A DNA stretch of 64,000 nucleotides from Amoebidium appalachense. Its lineage: Eukaryota; Ichthyosporea. The first letter of the stretch is position 1; each line of letters opens with the position of its first letter. The stretch is from assembly GCA_963693365.1 (NCBI GenBank), contig CAVNZM010000018.1, positions 992,001-1,056,000 of the forward strand. The letters run 5' to 3'. This document shows positions 13,403-23,761 of this stretch, one piece after another. Position numbers and translations under genes: made by a program. The notes under the pieces were generated by a model. It saw only the letters and a program-made list of their open reading frames with translations. It did no database searches and was not told the DNA's origin.

Positions 13403-13443
13403 GGTAAAGACGACGTTGGCATAAGAATAAGGATTCCACAGCT

Positions 13444-15464
13444 ATGCCCCGTCATTTCTTTGCCGCCTCTGATTTGTTTCCTGTTCCGGCCATTCCTGTG
13501 CCGGACCGTTCTGGATAAGCCCGTCTGCGGAGTCAACGCCGTCGGCAACGTCTGTCTCACCGCCTGAAGGGGGTTACCTTGGCTAACCGTTGTCTTGGTG
13601 CCCTCAATGAGCTGTGGGCAGGCGGCCCTTGCCCATTCCCGACCCGGTTGGTGAACAGTCACCACCATGCCCTGTGGACCTTTGTCCTTAGGGCCAGCTA
13701 CGATGCTATACGCGCGGGTGTCTACGACGCCCAGCCTGCGAGTAGTGTCTTGGCTGCGTTCCCCGCGGCCTACCCTGTATTGACAGGATGGCTACCTCTC
13801 ACGGCGGCAAATGCTGCTTTGCCACCCCCTGGGATTGGAGCCACAGTGGACGTGTTGCAGTTTTTGTCTCCTACACTGCAGCCGTTTTTGGCCAACTGCG
13901 ACGGCGGCCTTCTCAAGCCTGTTCCGCCGACGCCTGCAGAGCTGCGCCGCATCCGACCGGCGCATCACGTTCCCAGTGGGGAATACGGTCCCCTGCTTCT
14001 TCGGCTTCAAGACTGTGGCATGGTGCACTATTTCGAGGCGAAGGAAAAACCAATGGTCATCAATGGGCTGTTTGGGGTCCCCAAAGACACCAGAGCCCGC
14101 GTCATTTTTGACGGCCGCCGTGGCAACCTGTTCTTTGCCCGTGATCATCCTGCCCTCAAGGTGCACCTGCCCAACCCTGCCGATTTTGCCGATCTGTTGC
14201 TGGGGCCTGAGGATTGCCTCTATTTTGGCAAGTCGGACATGGACAACCAGTTCCATCGTCTTCCTGCCCCCGAGTGGCTGTGGCGGTACTTTGGATTGCC
14301 GCCTGTGTCTTCGGAGGCTGTTGGCATTTCTGGGCCCGACCGGCTTGTGTACCCGGCCCTCAAGACCGTGCCCATGGGCTGGGTGCATTCTGTGCTTGTG
14401 GCTCAAGACGTCCATGGGCAGTTGGCTGACCGAGCCGGCATGCCCCGCATTGAGCGCCTCTGTGCGATAGTGCCGCGGCCTGTGGAGGCCACGCAGCATG
14501 CCCTGTATGTGGACGACTGTGGCTGGGTCGGCACAGATGCCACCGCCATCAATCGTCAGCGTGAATCGTATCATGGTGTCACCGGCCCGGCTGGTCTTCC
14601 CTCCAACTCAAGAAGGATGTGGCTGCTGGTTCGTCGTCCTCTATGGTGCTGCTAGGCCTGGAAATGCATGGCTCTGGGATATTGCGCCCGTCTGGCGCTT
14701 CCTTGTGCAGTCTGGTGGCGGAAACCCAGGCCGTGTTGCGTCATGGTGTCGTCACGCAGCTCCGTTTGCAGCAGTTGCTTCGTGGTTGGGTGTGGGCGGC
14801 ACTGCTGCAGCGGCCGCTTTTGTCGGTTCTGAGTTTTGTCTACAGTTTTTGGAGCAGCTGGGGGGTCGGGAACAGCCCCTTCCCCCGCCCGTGGTGTGGG
14901 AGCTTCAGGCGATGTGTGCTTTGGCCCCTTTGATGCGTTGTGATTTGCGTTCTGGGTTTGCTAGCACCATGTTCTGCACTGATGCTTCCTTGTTGGGTGG
15001 TGCAGCCGTGTCCCGGGTGCTTCCAGCAACGCTTCTCCGCGAAGTGCTGCCTCACTGCAACCGGCGTGGCCACTACAGCCAGCTGTCTGGTCCTGTGCAC
15101 GAGCCAAGCCCGTCCGCCCCCCCGGCACCTATCCTGGCAGCTGTTGGTGGCCGGTGGACCACCAACATCAGTCATCGTTGGCGCCACTCCGACCAGATCA
15201 AACATTCTGGAGGGAGAAGCCTTGCTCCTGGGGCTTCGTCGATTAGGTCGGTCTACGGCTGCCCGGGGCTCCCGCTACCTTTGGGGCCTTGATTCGACGG
15301 CGCTGCTTGGGGCTGTTGCTAAGTGTTGTTCAGCATCCCGACGCCTTAACCGTGTATGCCGCCAGGTGGCTGCCTACACACTTGCCCTCGACATTTGTTT
15401 GTATTGTGTGTGGCTGCCGTCAGCCCACAATCCTGCAGATGGTCTCTCGCGGTTTTCTGGCTGA
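13444..15464 (+). pseudogene. RT-RNase H, unit 2 (broken)
   Basis: Carries the same TAA early in the frame and the same one-base deletion after the YVDD box as unit 1. In addition, a T run near 14845 has five Ts instead of six, which breaks the RNase H frame earlier. The C run near 15115 has the full seven Cs, so the extra A near 15201 is not compensated as in unit 1. No complete RNase H can be read. Confidence 0.88.
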
Positions 15465-16368
15465 CCAGGCCATAAAGCCCCCAACCCTCAAGGCCTACCG
15501 GGATGCTGTTGTTGAGTTCCTGGATTGGTTGCCCCCTGGCACCGACACAAAGTCCCCCGCCGAACTGGACGACCTCCTGGTGGAGTATTTTGAGGAGTGT
15601 TATGCCATTGATCCATCGCGTGGCCAGCGTCAGCGATGTGTCAACACAGCTGCCGGCATCAAGCATTTCATGCCACGCCTGGGTCCACACCTGCAGGCCG
15701 CCCAACGGAGCCTGCAGGGCTGGAACCGGCTTGTTCCAGCAAAAACCACGCCCCCGCTTCCGTTTTCATTGGTCCTCGTCATTGGCCATCATTTGTATTC
15801 CAAAATTGGCCCCTTGTTTGGTATTGCTGTTTTGCTTGGATTTGAGTGTTATTTTCGTGTCAGTGAGCTGCTTATGCTCACTCGTGCGGATCTTATTTTG
15901 CCCAACGACCCCGTTCCCCACGACATGCCACCGGGTACAGGCGGCATACGCCTGGCCGACACCAAGACCGGTCCAAATCAGTTTGTCCCCATCACCGATC
16001 CGTCCCTGTTGGCCATCCTGTCTTTCTGGTTCCGTGGCGCCCCCCCTTTTGCGCGGCTGTTTCCTTTCTCGTATGATGTTCTGCGTGCCAAGTTCCAAGC
16101 GGCATGTGACTCCCTCGGCCTCAACGAGTATTGGTTCCATCTTCACAGTCTTCGCCATGGTGGTGCCTCGAGAGACTATGTCAGGGGTGTTTCAGTAGAG
16201 ACGATTGCTCTGCGTGGTCGATGGAGATCGCATGCCTCCCTCCGCCGGTATGTGCAGGCCGGCCAGTCTCTTGTTCTTTCTATTCGCGTGCCTGCGTCGC
16301 TCCTTGCCCGGGCTGCAGCGCTGCGTCAGTCACCCACGGCATGGTTCGTTCCTTCCCGTGCCAGGTAG
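15439..16368 (+). CDS. Tyrosine recombinase, unit 2
   Basis: Predicted protein identical to that of unit 1 over all 309 residues, including R140, K176, H236, R239, W262 and Y271. ATG 15439 overlaps the end of the RNase H frame (stop 15462-15464). Same role and alternative-start remarks as for 11870-12799. Confidence 0.9.
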   Translation: MVSRGFLADQAIKPPTLKAYRDAVVEFLDWLPPGTDTKSPAELDDLLVEYFEECYAIDPSRGQRQRCVNTAAGIKHFMPRLGPHLQAAQRSLQGWNRLVPAKTTPPLPFSLVLVIGHHLYSKIGPLFGIAVLLGFECYFRVSELLMLTRADLILPNDPVPHDMPPGTGGIRLADTKTGPNQFVPITDPSLLAILSFWFRGAPPFARLFPFSYDVLRAKFQAACDSLGLNEYWFHLHSLRHGGASRDYVRGVSVETIALRGRWRSHASLRRYVQAGQSLVLSIRVPASLLARAAALRQSPTAWFVPSRAR

Positions 16369-16375
16369 GGAGTGG

Positions 16376-16470
16376 TGGAGCACACCTGTGCCTGCTTGTG
16401 AGATTGATCCACAGGCACCGGCTCATGTATCCCATTGCTGGGGCTGGTAAAGACGACGTTGGCATAAGAA
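16376..16470 (+). repeat. Module M (B1), unit 2
   Basis: Same 95-bp module and hairpin, 7 bases after the YR stop, followed directly by the A repeat. Confidence 0.85.
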
Positions 16471-16971
16471 TATTTTGTTTGTAAACGTGTTTTCTTTGCA
16501 GGAGAATTAGATAGCCCCGTTGGAGTGAAATTGTGTGTTGCGAGTGTGCTGTAAACTTCGTGGTAGTATAATGTTGTAGGCCATGGTGTGTTTGATGTGT
16601 GTGCAAAGTTTCAGGCTGCTAGCATTTTTATTTAGGGAGCTGTAGCTGTTTTTATGTTCTGTGGGATATGCCATATGGATATATTGATGAGTGTGAGTTA
16701 TATCTAGTCCGAAATGGGCGGCAATCGATTTGGTCTTTGTGATCTAGGGGTTTTAGCCACTTGTGAAATTTTTCATTGGTTGATGTGCAGCAAAAATTCC
16801 ATTTTGGTAGATTTCATGGATTTGATAGGTTCTAAGTCATTTCTTCATATTTCCATAGGCAAAAATGTGGGCAGCGCTATATAATGAGCTTGCGCGGCCC
16901 CAGGGAGGTCAGTTGCGGCGCTACTGAGCGCGTTTAGGTCTCTTTAGGCCCAATTTTTTAGCTAAGTTTTT
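16471..16971 (+). repeat. A repeat, unit 2
   Basis: Same 501-bp sequence as the other A copies in the array; joined at 16972 to the 25-base M tail of unit 3. Confidence 0.85.
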
Positions 16972-17012
16972 GGTAAAGACGACGTTGGCATAAGAATAAG
17001 GATTCCACAGCT

Positions 17013-19034
17013 ATGCCCCGTCATTTCTTTGCCGCCTCTGATTTGTTTCCTGTTCCGGCCATTCCTGTGCCGGACCGTTCTGGATAAGCCCGTCTGCGGA
17101 GTCAACGCCGTCGGCAACGTCTGTCTCACCGCCTGAAGGGGGTTACCTTGGCTAACCGTTGTCTTGGTGCCCTCAATGAGCTGTGGGCAGGCGGCCCTTG
17201 CCCATTCCCGACCCGGTTGGTGAACAGTCACCACCATGCCCTGTGGACCTTTGTCCTTAGGGCCAGCTACGATGCTATACGCGCGGGTGTCTACGACGCC
17301 CAGCCTGCGAGTAGTGTCTTGGCTGCGTTCCCCGCGGCCTACCCTGTATTGACAGGATGGCTACCTCTCACGGCGGCAAATGCTGCTTTGCCACCCCCTG
17401 GGATTGGAGCCACAGTGGACGTGTTGCAGTTTTTGTCTCCTACACTGCAGCCGTTTTTGGCCAACTGCGACGGCGGCCTTCTCAAGCCTGTTCCGCCGAC
17501 GCCTGCAGAGCTGCGCCGCATCCGACCGGCGCATCACGTTCCCAGTGGGGAATACGGTCCCCTGCTTCTTCGGCTTCAAGACTGTGGCATGGTGCACTAT
17601 TTCGAGGCGAAGGAAAAACCAATGGTCATCAATGGGCTGTTTGGGGTCCCCAAAGACACCAGAGCCCGCGTCATTTTTGACGGCCGCCGTGGCAACCTGT
17701 TCTTTGCCCGTGATCATCCTGCCCTCAAGGTGCACCTGCCCAACCCTGCCGATTTTGCCGATCTGTTGCTGGGGCCTGAGGATTGCCTCTATTTTGGCAA
17801 GTCGGACATGGACAACCAGTTCCATCGTCTTCCTGCCCCCGAGTGGCTGTGGCGGTACTTTGGATTGCCGCCTGTGTCTTCGGAGGCTGTTGGCATTTCT
17901 GGGCCCGACCGGCTTGTGTACCCGGCCCTCAAGACCGTGCCCATGGGCTGGGTGCATTCTGTGCTTGTGGCTCAAGACGTCCATGGGCAGTTGGCTGACC
18001 GAGCCGGCATGCCCCGCATTGAGCGCCTCTGTGCGATAGTGCCGCGGCCTGTGGAGGCCACGCAGCATGCCCTGTATGTGGACGACTGTGGCTGGGTCGG
18101 CACAGATGCCACCGCCATCAATCGTCAGCGTGAATCGTATCATGGTGTCACCGGCCCGGCTGGTCTTCCCTCCAACTCAAGAAGGATGTGGCTGCTGGTT
18201 CGTCGTCCTCTATGGTGCTGCTAGGCCTGGAAATGCATGGCTCTGGGATATTGCGCCCGTCTGGCGCTTCCTTGTGCAGTCTGGTGGCGGAAACCCAGGC
18301 CGTGTTGCGTCATGGTGTCGTCACGCAGCTCCGTTTGCAGCAGTTGCTTCGTGGTTGGGTGTGGGCGGCACTGCTGCAGCGGCCGCTTTTGTCGGTTCTG
18401 AGTTTTGTCTACAGTTTTTTGGAGCAGCTGGGGGGTCGGGAACAGCCCCTTCCCCCGCCCGTGGTGTGGGAGCTTCAGGCGATGTGTGCTTTGGCCCCTT
18501 TGATGCGTTGTGATTTGCGTTCTGGGTTTGCTAGCACCATGTTCTGCACTGATGCTTCCTTGTTGGGTGGTGCAGCCGTGTCCCGGGTGCTTCCAGCAAC
18601 GCTTCTCCGCGAAGTGCTGCCTCACTGCAACCGGCGTGGCCACTACAGCCAGCTGTCTGGTCCTGTGCACGAGCCAAGCCCGTCCGCCCCCCCGGCACCT
18701 ATCCTGGCAGCTGTTGGTGGCCGGTGGACCACCAACATCAGTCATCGTTGGCGCCACTCCGACCAGATCAAACATTCTGGAGGGAGAAGCCTTGCTCCTG
18801 GGGCTTCGTCGATTAGGTCGGTCTACGGCTGCCCGGGGCTCCCGCTACCTTTGGGGCCTTGATTCGACGGCGCTGCTTGGGGCTGTTGCTAAGTGTTGTT
18901 CAGCATCCCGACGCCTTAACCGTGTATGCCGCCAGGTGGCTGCCTACACACTTGCCCTCGACATTTGTTTGTATTGTGTGTGGCTGCCGTCAGCCCACAA
19001 TCCTGCAGATGGTCTCTCGCGGTTTTCTGGCTGA
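17013..19034 (+). pseudogene. RT-RNase H, unit 3 (broken)
   Basis: Shares the early TAA and the post-YVDD deletion with units 1 and 2. It has six Ts near 18415, like unit 1, and seven Cs near 18685, like unit 2, so RNase H is open only to the extra A near 18771. The mixture of homopolymer states suggests that these small indels arose after the array formed, or are sequencing noise. Confidence 0.88.
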
Positions 19035-19938
19035 CCAGGCCATAAAGCCCCCAACCCTCAAGGCCTACCGGGATGCTGTTGTTGAGTTCCTGGATTGGTT
19101 GCCCCCTGGCACCGACACAAAGTCCCCCGCCGAACTGGACGACCTCCTGGTGGAGTATTTTGAGGAGTGTTATGCCATTGATCCATCGCGTGGCCAGCGT
19201 CAGCGATGTGTCAACACAGCTGCCGGCATCAAGCATTTCATGCCACGCCTGGGTCCACACCTGCAGGCCGCCCAACGGAGCCTGCAGGGCTGGAACCGGC
19301 TTGTTCCAGCAAAAACCACGCCCCCGCTTCCGTTTTCATTGGTCCTCGTCATTGGCCATCATTTGTATTCCAAAATTGGCCCCTTGTTTGGTATTGCTGT
19401 TTTGCTTGGATTTGAGTGTTATTTTCGTGTCAGTGAGCTGCTTATGCTCACTCGTGCGGATCTTATTTTGCCCAACGACCCCGTTCCCCACGACATGCCA
19501 CCGGGTACAGGCGGCATACGCCTGGCCGACACCAAGACCGGTCCAAATCAGTTTGTCCCCATCACCGATCCGTCCCTGTTGGCCATCCTGTCTTTCTGGT
19601 TCCGTGGCGCCCCCCCTTTTGCGCGGCTGTTTCCTTTCTCGTATGATGTTCTGCGTGCCAAGTTCCAAGCGGCATGTGACTCCCTCGGCCTCAACGAGTA
19701 TTGGTTCCATCTTCACAGTCTTCGCCATGGTGGTGCCTCGAGAGACTATGTCAGGGGTGTTTCAGTAGAGACGATTGCTCTGCGTGGTCGATGGAGATCG
19801 CATGCCTCCCTCCGCCGGTATGTGCAGGCCGGCCAGTCTCTTGTTCTTTCTATTCGCGTGCCTGCGTCGCTCCTTGCCCGGGCTGCAGCGCTGCGTCAGT
19901 CACCCACGGCATGGTTCGTTCCTTCCCGTGCCAGGTAG
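19009..19938 (+). CDS. Tyrosine recombinase, unit 3
   Basis: Third identical 309-residue recombinase with the full R-K-H-R-W-Y set. It is followed by module M and a full A repeat, then by the B spacer and a second M. Unit 3 therefore carries the complete right end (B1-A2-B2) of an element. Confidence 0.9.
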   Translation: MVSRGFLADQAIKPPTLKAYRDAVVEFLDWLPPGTDTKSPAELDDLLVEYFEECYAIDPSRGQRQRCVNTAAGIKHFMPRLGPHLQAAQRSLQGWNRLVPAKTTPPLPFSLVLVIGHHLYSKIGPLFGIAVLLGFECYFRVSELLMLTRADLILPNDPVPHDMPPGTGGIRLADTKTGPNQFVPITDPSLLAILSFWFRGAPPFARLFPFSYDVLRAKFQAACDSLGLNEYWFHLHSLRHGGASRDYVRGVSVETIALRGRWRSHASLRRYVQAGQSLVLSIRVPASLLARAAALRQSPTAWFVPSRAR

Positions 19939-19945
19939 GGAGTGG

Positions 19946-20040
19946 TGGAGCACACCTGTGCCTGCTTGTGAGATTGATCCACAGGCACCGGCTCATGTAT
20001 CCCATTGCTGGGGCTGGTAAAGACGACGTTGGCATAAGAA
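19946..20040 (+). repeat. Module M (B1), unit 3
   Basis: Same 95-bp module 7 bases after the YR stop. Confidence 0.85.
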
Positions 20041-20730
20041 TATTTTGTTTGTAAACGTGTTTTCTTTGCAGGAGAATTAGATAGCCCCGTTGGAGTGAAA
20101 TTGTGTGTTGCGAGTGTGCTGTAAACTTCGTGGTAGTATAATGTTGTAGGCCATGGTGTGTTTGATGTGTGTGCAAAGTTTCAGGCTGCTAGCATTTTTA
20201 TTTAGGGAGCTGTAGCTGTTTTTATGTTCTGTGGGATATGCCATATGGATATATTGATGAGTGTGAGTTATATCTAGTCCGAAATGGGCGGCAATCGATT
20301 TGGTCTTTGTGATCTAGGGGTTTTAGCCACTTGTGAAATTTTTCATTGGTTGATGTGCAGCAAAAATTCCATTTTGGTAGATTTCATGGATTTGATAGGT
20401 TCTAAGTCATTTCTTCATATTTCCATAGGCAAAAATGTGGGCAGCGCTATATAATGAGCTTGCGCGGCCCCAGGGAGGTCAGTTGCGGCGCTACTGAGCG
20501 CGTTTAGGTCTCTTTAGGCCCAATTCTTTAGCTAAGTTTTTGCCCACCCACCACACCCTTTGCCTATTTAGGCACTAGGCTACGGTTTTTGAGCATGTTT
20601 CTGTATGACATTTGTCATTCTTTTCATTGCTCCTGTGGAGCACACCTGTGCCTGCTTGTGAGATTGATCCACAGGCACCGGCTCATGTATCCCCTTGCTG
20701 GGGCTGGTAAAGACGACGTTGGCATAAGAA
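20041..20730 (+). repeat. A2 - B2 right end of the array
   Basis: Full A repeat (20041-20541), a B spacer starting GCCCACCCACCACACCC (20542-20635) and module M (20636-20730). The spacer ends with GCTCC, which can pair with GGAGC at the start of M, a second short hairpin found only where M follows the spacer. Confidence 0.85.
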
Positions 20731-21147
20731 TTAGGGGTTTTAGCCACTTGTGAAATTTTTTCATTGGTTGATGTGCAGCAAAAATTCCATTTTGGTAGAT
20801 TTCATGGATTTGATAGGTTCTAAGTCATTTCTTCATATTTCCATAGGCAAAAATGTGGGCCGCGCTATATAATGAGCTTGCGCAGCCCCAGGAAGGTCAG
20901 TTGCGGCGCTACTAAGCGCGTTTAGGTCTCTTTAGGCCCAATTTTTTAGGTAAGTTTTTGCCCACCCACCACACCCTTGCCTATTTAAGCACTAGGCTAC
21001 GTTTTTGGAGCATGTTTCTGTATGACATTTGTAATTCTTTTCATAGCTCCTGTGGAGCACACCTGTGCCTGCTTGTGAGATTGATCCACAGGCACCGGCT
21101 CATGTATCCCCTTGCTGGGGCTGGTAAAGACGACGTTGGCATAAGAA
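20731..21147 (+). mobile_element. Partial A repeat plus B2, second right end
   Basis: The sequence starts inside A at TTAGGGGTTTTAGCC, the same internal point as at 4249, runs to the end of A (20959), and continues through the B spacer and another M (21053-21147). M is then joined directly to the middle of a diverged RT gene at 21148. Confidence 0.85.
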
Positions 21148-22405
21148 GTGTCTTTTCTTTGGCAAGTCCGATATGGACAACCAGTTCCACCATCTGCGCG
21201 CGCCGCCATGGCCTGGGAAATATTTTTGCCTCCCTCCGGTATATCCACCGCTGTCGGCTTGCCTGGCCCTCCCCGGCTTGTGTACCCTGCCCTTACAACC
21301 GTTCACATGGGCTGGGTGCATTCTGTTCTCGTCGCACAAGATGTCCACAATCAGCTAGCGGACGCCACTGGCATGCCCCGTTTTGAGCGCCTTTGCGCTA
21401 TTGTTCCCCGAGAAAATGGTTCCTCTCTGCATGTGTTGTGTATGGATGATTGTGGGTTGCTTACCAACCCCCGTGCCCTCCGGGAGCAGCAGCGAGATTA
21501 TCATCGCGTCACCAGTCCGGCGGGTTTGCCTGCAACCCCACCAAAGATGTTGTTGCCGGTTCCTCCAAGGCCATGGGTCTGTTGGGTTTGGAGATGCTCC
21601 GCTCTGGGTTGGTGCGCCCGGCCCCGGCTTCTCTAGCCCGCCTTCAGGTGGAGACTCGTGCTGTGCTCCGTCGTGGCACCGTCAGCAAGCTTCAACTGCA
21701 ACAGCTACTTGGCGGGTGGGTGTGGGTTTTGTTGTTGCAGCGGTCAGCCCTCTCCGTTCTTGATGCCGCCTACCAGCTGACTGTCCGTCTTGGTCCCAGG
21801 GCGCTCCCCCTTCCGCCTGCGGTCGCTTGGTAGCTCGAAACTCTATGTGCCCCTCGTCCCTCTCCTGCGCTGCGACCTGCACTCAGCCTTTGCACCCACC
21901 ATGTTCTGCTCGGACGCCTCCAAGGTGGGTGGTGCCGTGGTTTCCCGTGTGTTGCCGTCAGCTGGTCTTCTCCAGGATGTCCTGCCCTTCTGCAACCGTC
22001 GTGGCCACTACACCACCCTGGCTTCCACACCGGACACCCAGCCCTGTGTCCTGCCCCCCCTGCCTCTGTTTTGGCTGCCCTCAATGCGGCCCGGGCCGTT
22101 GGAGCACCACCATCAGCCACCGTTGGCGCTACGACGACCACATCAACATTCTGGAAGGAGAGAGTCTGCTGCTTGGCTTGCGCAGCTTGAGTCGTTCCTG
22201 CTCAGCCCGCAGCCGCCGCTACATGTGGGGTCTGGACTCTACTGCTCTCCTGGGTGCTGTAGCCAAGGGCCGCTCGGCCTCCCACCGCCTGAATCGTGTC
22301 TGCCGGCAAGTGGTTGCTTATTCGCTGGCCCTTGATATCCGTCTCTATTGGCTCTGGCTTCCTTCAACCAGCAACCCTGCCGATGGTCCGTCCCGCGTAT
22401 TTTGA
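21148..22405 (+). pseudogene. RT-RNase H of a diverged YR element (family 2), 5'-truncated and frameshifted
   Basis: Starts abruptly in the RT palm (GKSDMDNQFH-like, about 21160-21190) immediately after module M. Coherent pieces lie in different frames: the VHMGW block, then MDDCG in place of YVDDCG near 21442-21460, then RNase H with CSDAS near 21909 and the GLDSTALLG and NPADGPSR motifs up to the stop at 22403-22405. Protein similarity to family 1 is clear, but the DNA is well diverged, so it represents an older or separate lineage. Multiple frame changes show that it is dead. Confidence 0.85.
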
Positions 22406-22461
22406 GTTGTATTTTGATATTGTAGTTTTGTGGGAATTTTAAGGTTGCACCTGTTAATGTG

Positions 22462-22804
<343 letters not shown>

Positions 22805-22869
22805 TGCGCGTCAAATAGCTTCGAATTTTGGGTATGTTTACTTTCTTTTTGTTTTCCAATGGTCTTGCT

Positions 22870-23163
22870 CCCTGCACCCATGTGCTATGTCGCGTCACCC
22901 GTTTTCCCCGGCATGGATCTCTTCCCGCCCATGCCAGTAAGGAAAGAGTGGAGCACACATGTGCCTGAGATCATAGGGTCAGCAGGCACCACCTCAAGTA
23001 TCCCCGTGCTGGCGCTGGTAAAGGCGACGTTGGCAAAAGAATATTTAGTTTGTAATCGTGTTTTCTTTGCAGGAGTGTGCCTGCTTGTGAGATTGATCCA
23101 CAGGCACCGACCGGCTCATGTATCCCCTTGCTGGGGCTGGTAAAGACGACGTTGGCACAAGAA
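22870..23163 (+). mobile_element. Family-2 YR 3' remnant, variant module M and truncated M
   Basis: About 22890-22945 resembles the last codons of the family-1 YR (…GTCACCC..GGCATGG..). A variant M follows at 22949-23041, with the stem GTGCCTG/CAGGCAC kept and the loop changed. Next come 34 bases of A-repeat start (23042-23075), then a second M lacking its first bases (23076-23163). Confidence 0.75.
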
Positions 23164-23761
23164 TGATAAGTTTGTAAACGTTTTTTCTTTGCAGGAAAAT
23201 TGGACAGCACCGGAGACAGATTAACAGGACTCCGTGTGCGAGATATGCAGGTGATAGTGGTCGTGAAAATCCGGTGATGTATGTATGCTTGTATACGATT
23301 TGCAGTTTAGGTTTTTATTGGTGAAAGTATGTAGAGGAATGTGTTCCTGCATATGTAGACGTTTTGATTGGAATATAGTCATGAGGCAATCCCGCCCGCA
23401 ATAGTTTTTGCATGCCGATGCTTTGGTTTAGAGCCTTTTGGCTGCTATGTGCGTCTCAGTCGCCGTGCTCATTAGCATAGTGTAGGTAGGCCTCCTTAGG
23501 CTGCCTGTTTCGGTGTAAATAGGTAAGCCCTTTTAGGTCACTGCCTGTAGTCAAGTTTTTGCCCACCCACCCACCCTTGCCTCATTAGGCTTTGAACCCT
23601 TGCCTCATCATTAGGCTTTGAACCCTTGCCTCATTAGGCTTGCCTCATAAGGCTTTGAATTGCTCCTGTGGAGCACACATGTGCCTGAGATCATAGGGTC
23701 TGCAGGCACCACCTCAAATATCCCCATGCTGGGGCTGGTAAAGGCGACGTTGACATAAGAA
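23164..23761 (+). repeat. Family-2 A-like repeat, B spacer and terminal M
   Basis: Starts TGATAAGTTTGTAAACG like A, then diverges, and ends with a B spacer containing three short tandem copies around TTGCCTCATTAGGC. The last module M is 23669-23761, with hairpin arms 23681-23687 and 23703-23709. This is the right boundary of the retroelement cluster. Confidence 0.75.

Larger units (their letters stand above)
9834..20541 (+). mobile_element. Head-to-tail array of three gag-less YR-retroelement units, period 3569-3570 bp
   Basis: Units are 9834-13402, 13403-16971 and 16972-20541. Each holds the M tail, a broken RT/RNase H, an intact YR, module M and a full A repeat. The units are nearly identical; the differences seen are homopolymer indels. 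All share the same inactivating changes and the same gag-less left junction. They were therefore multiplied as DNA after the damage, by unequal exchange, rolling-circle copying or repeated insertion of circles, rather than by independent retrotransposition. An assembly duplication must also be considered. Confidence 0.9.
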
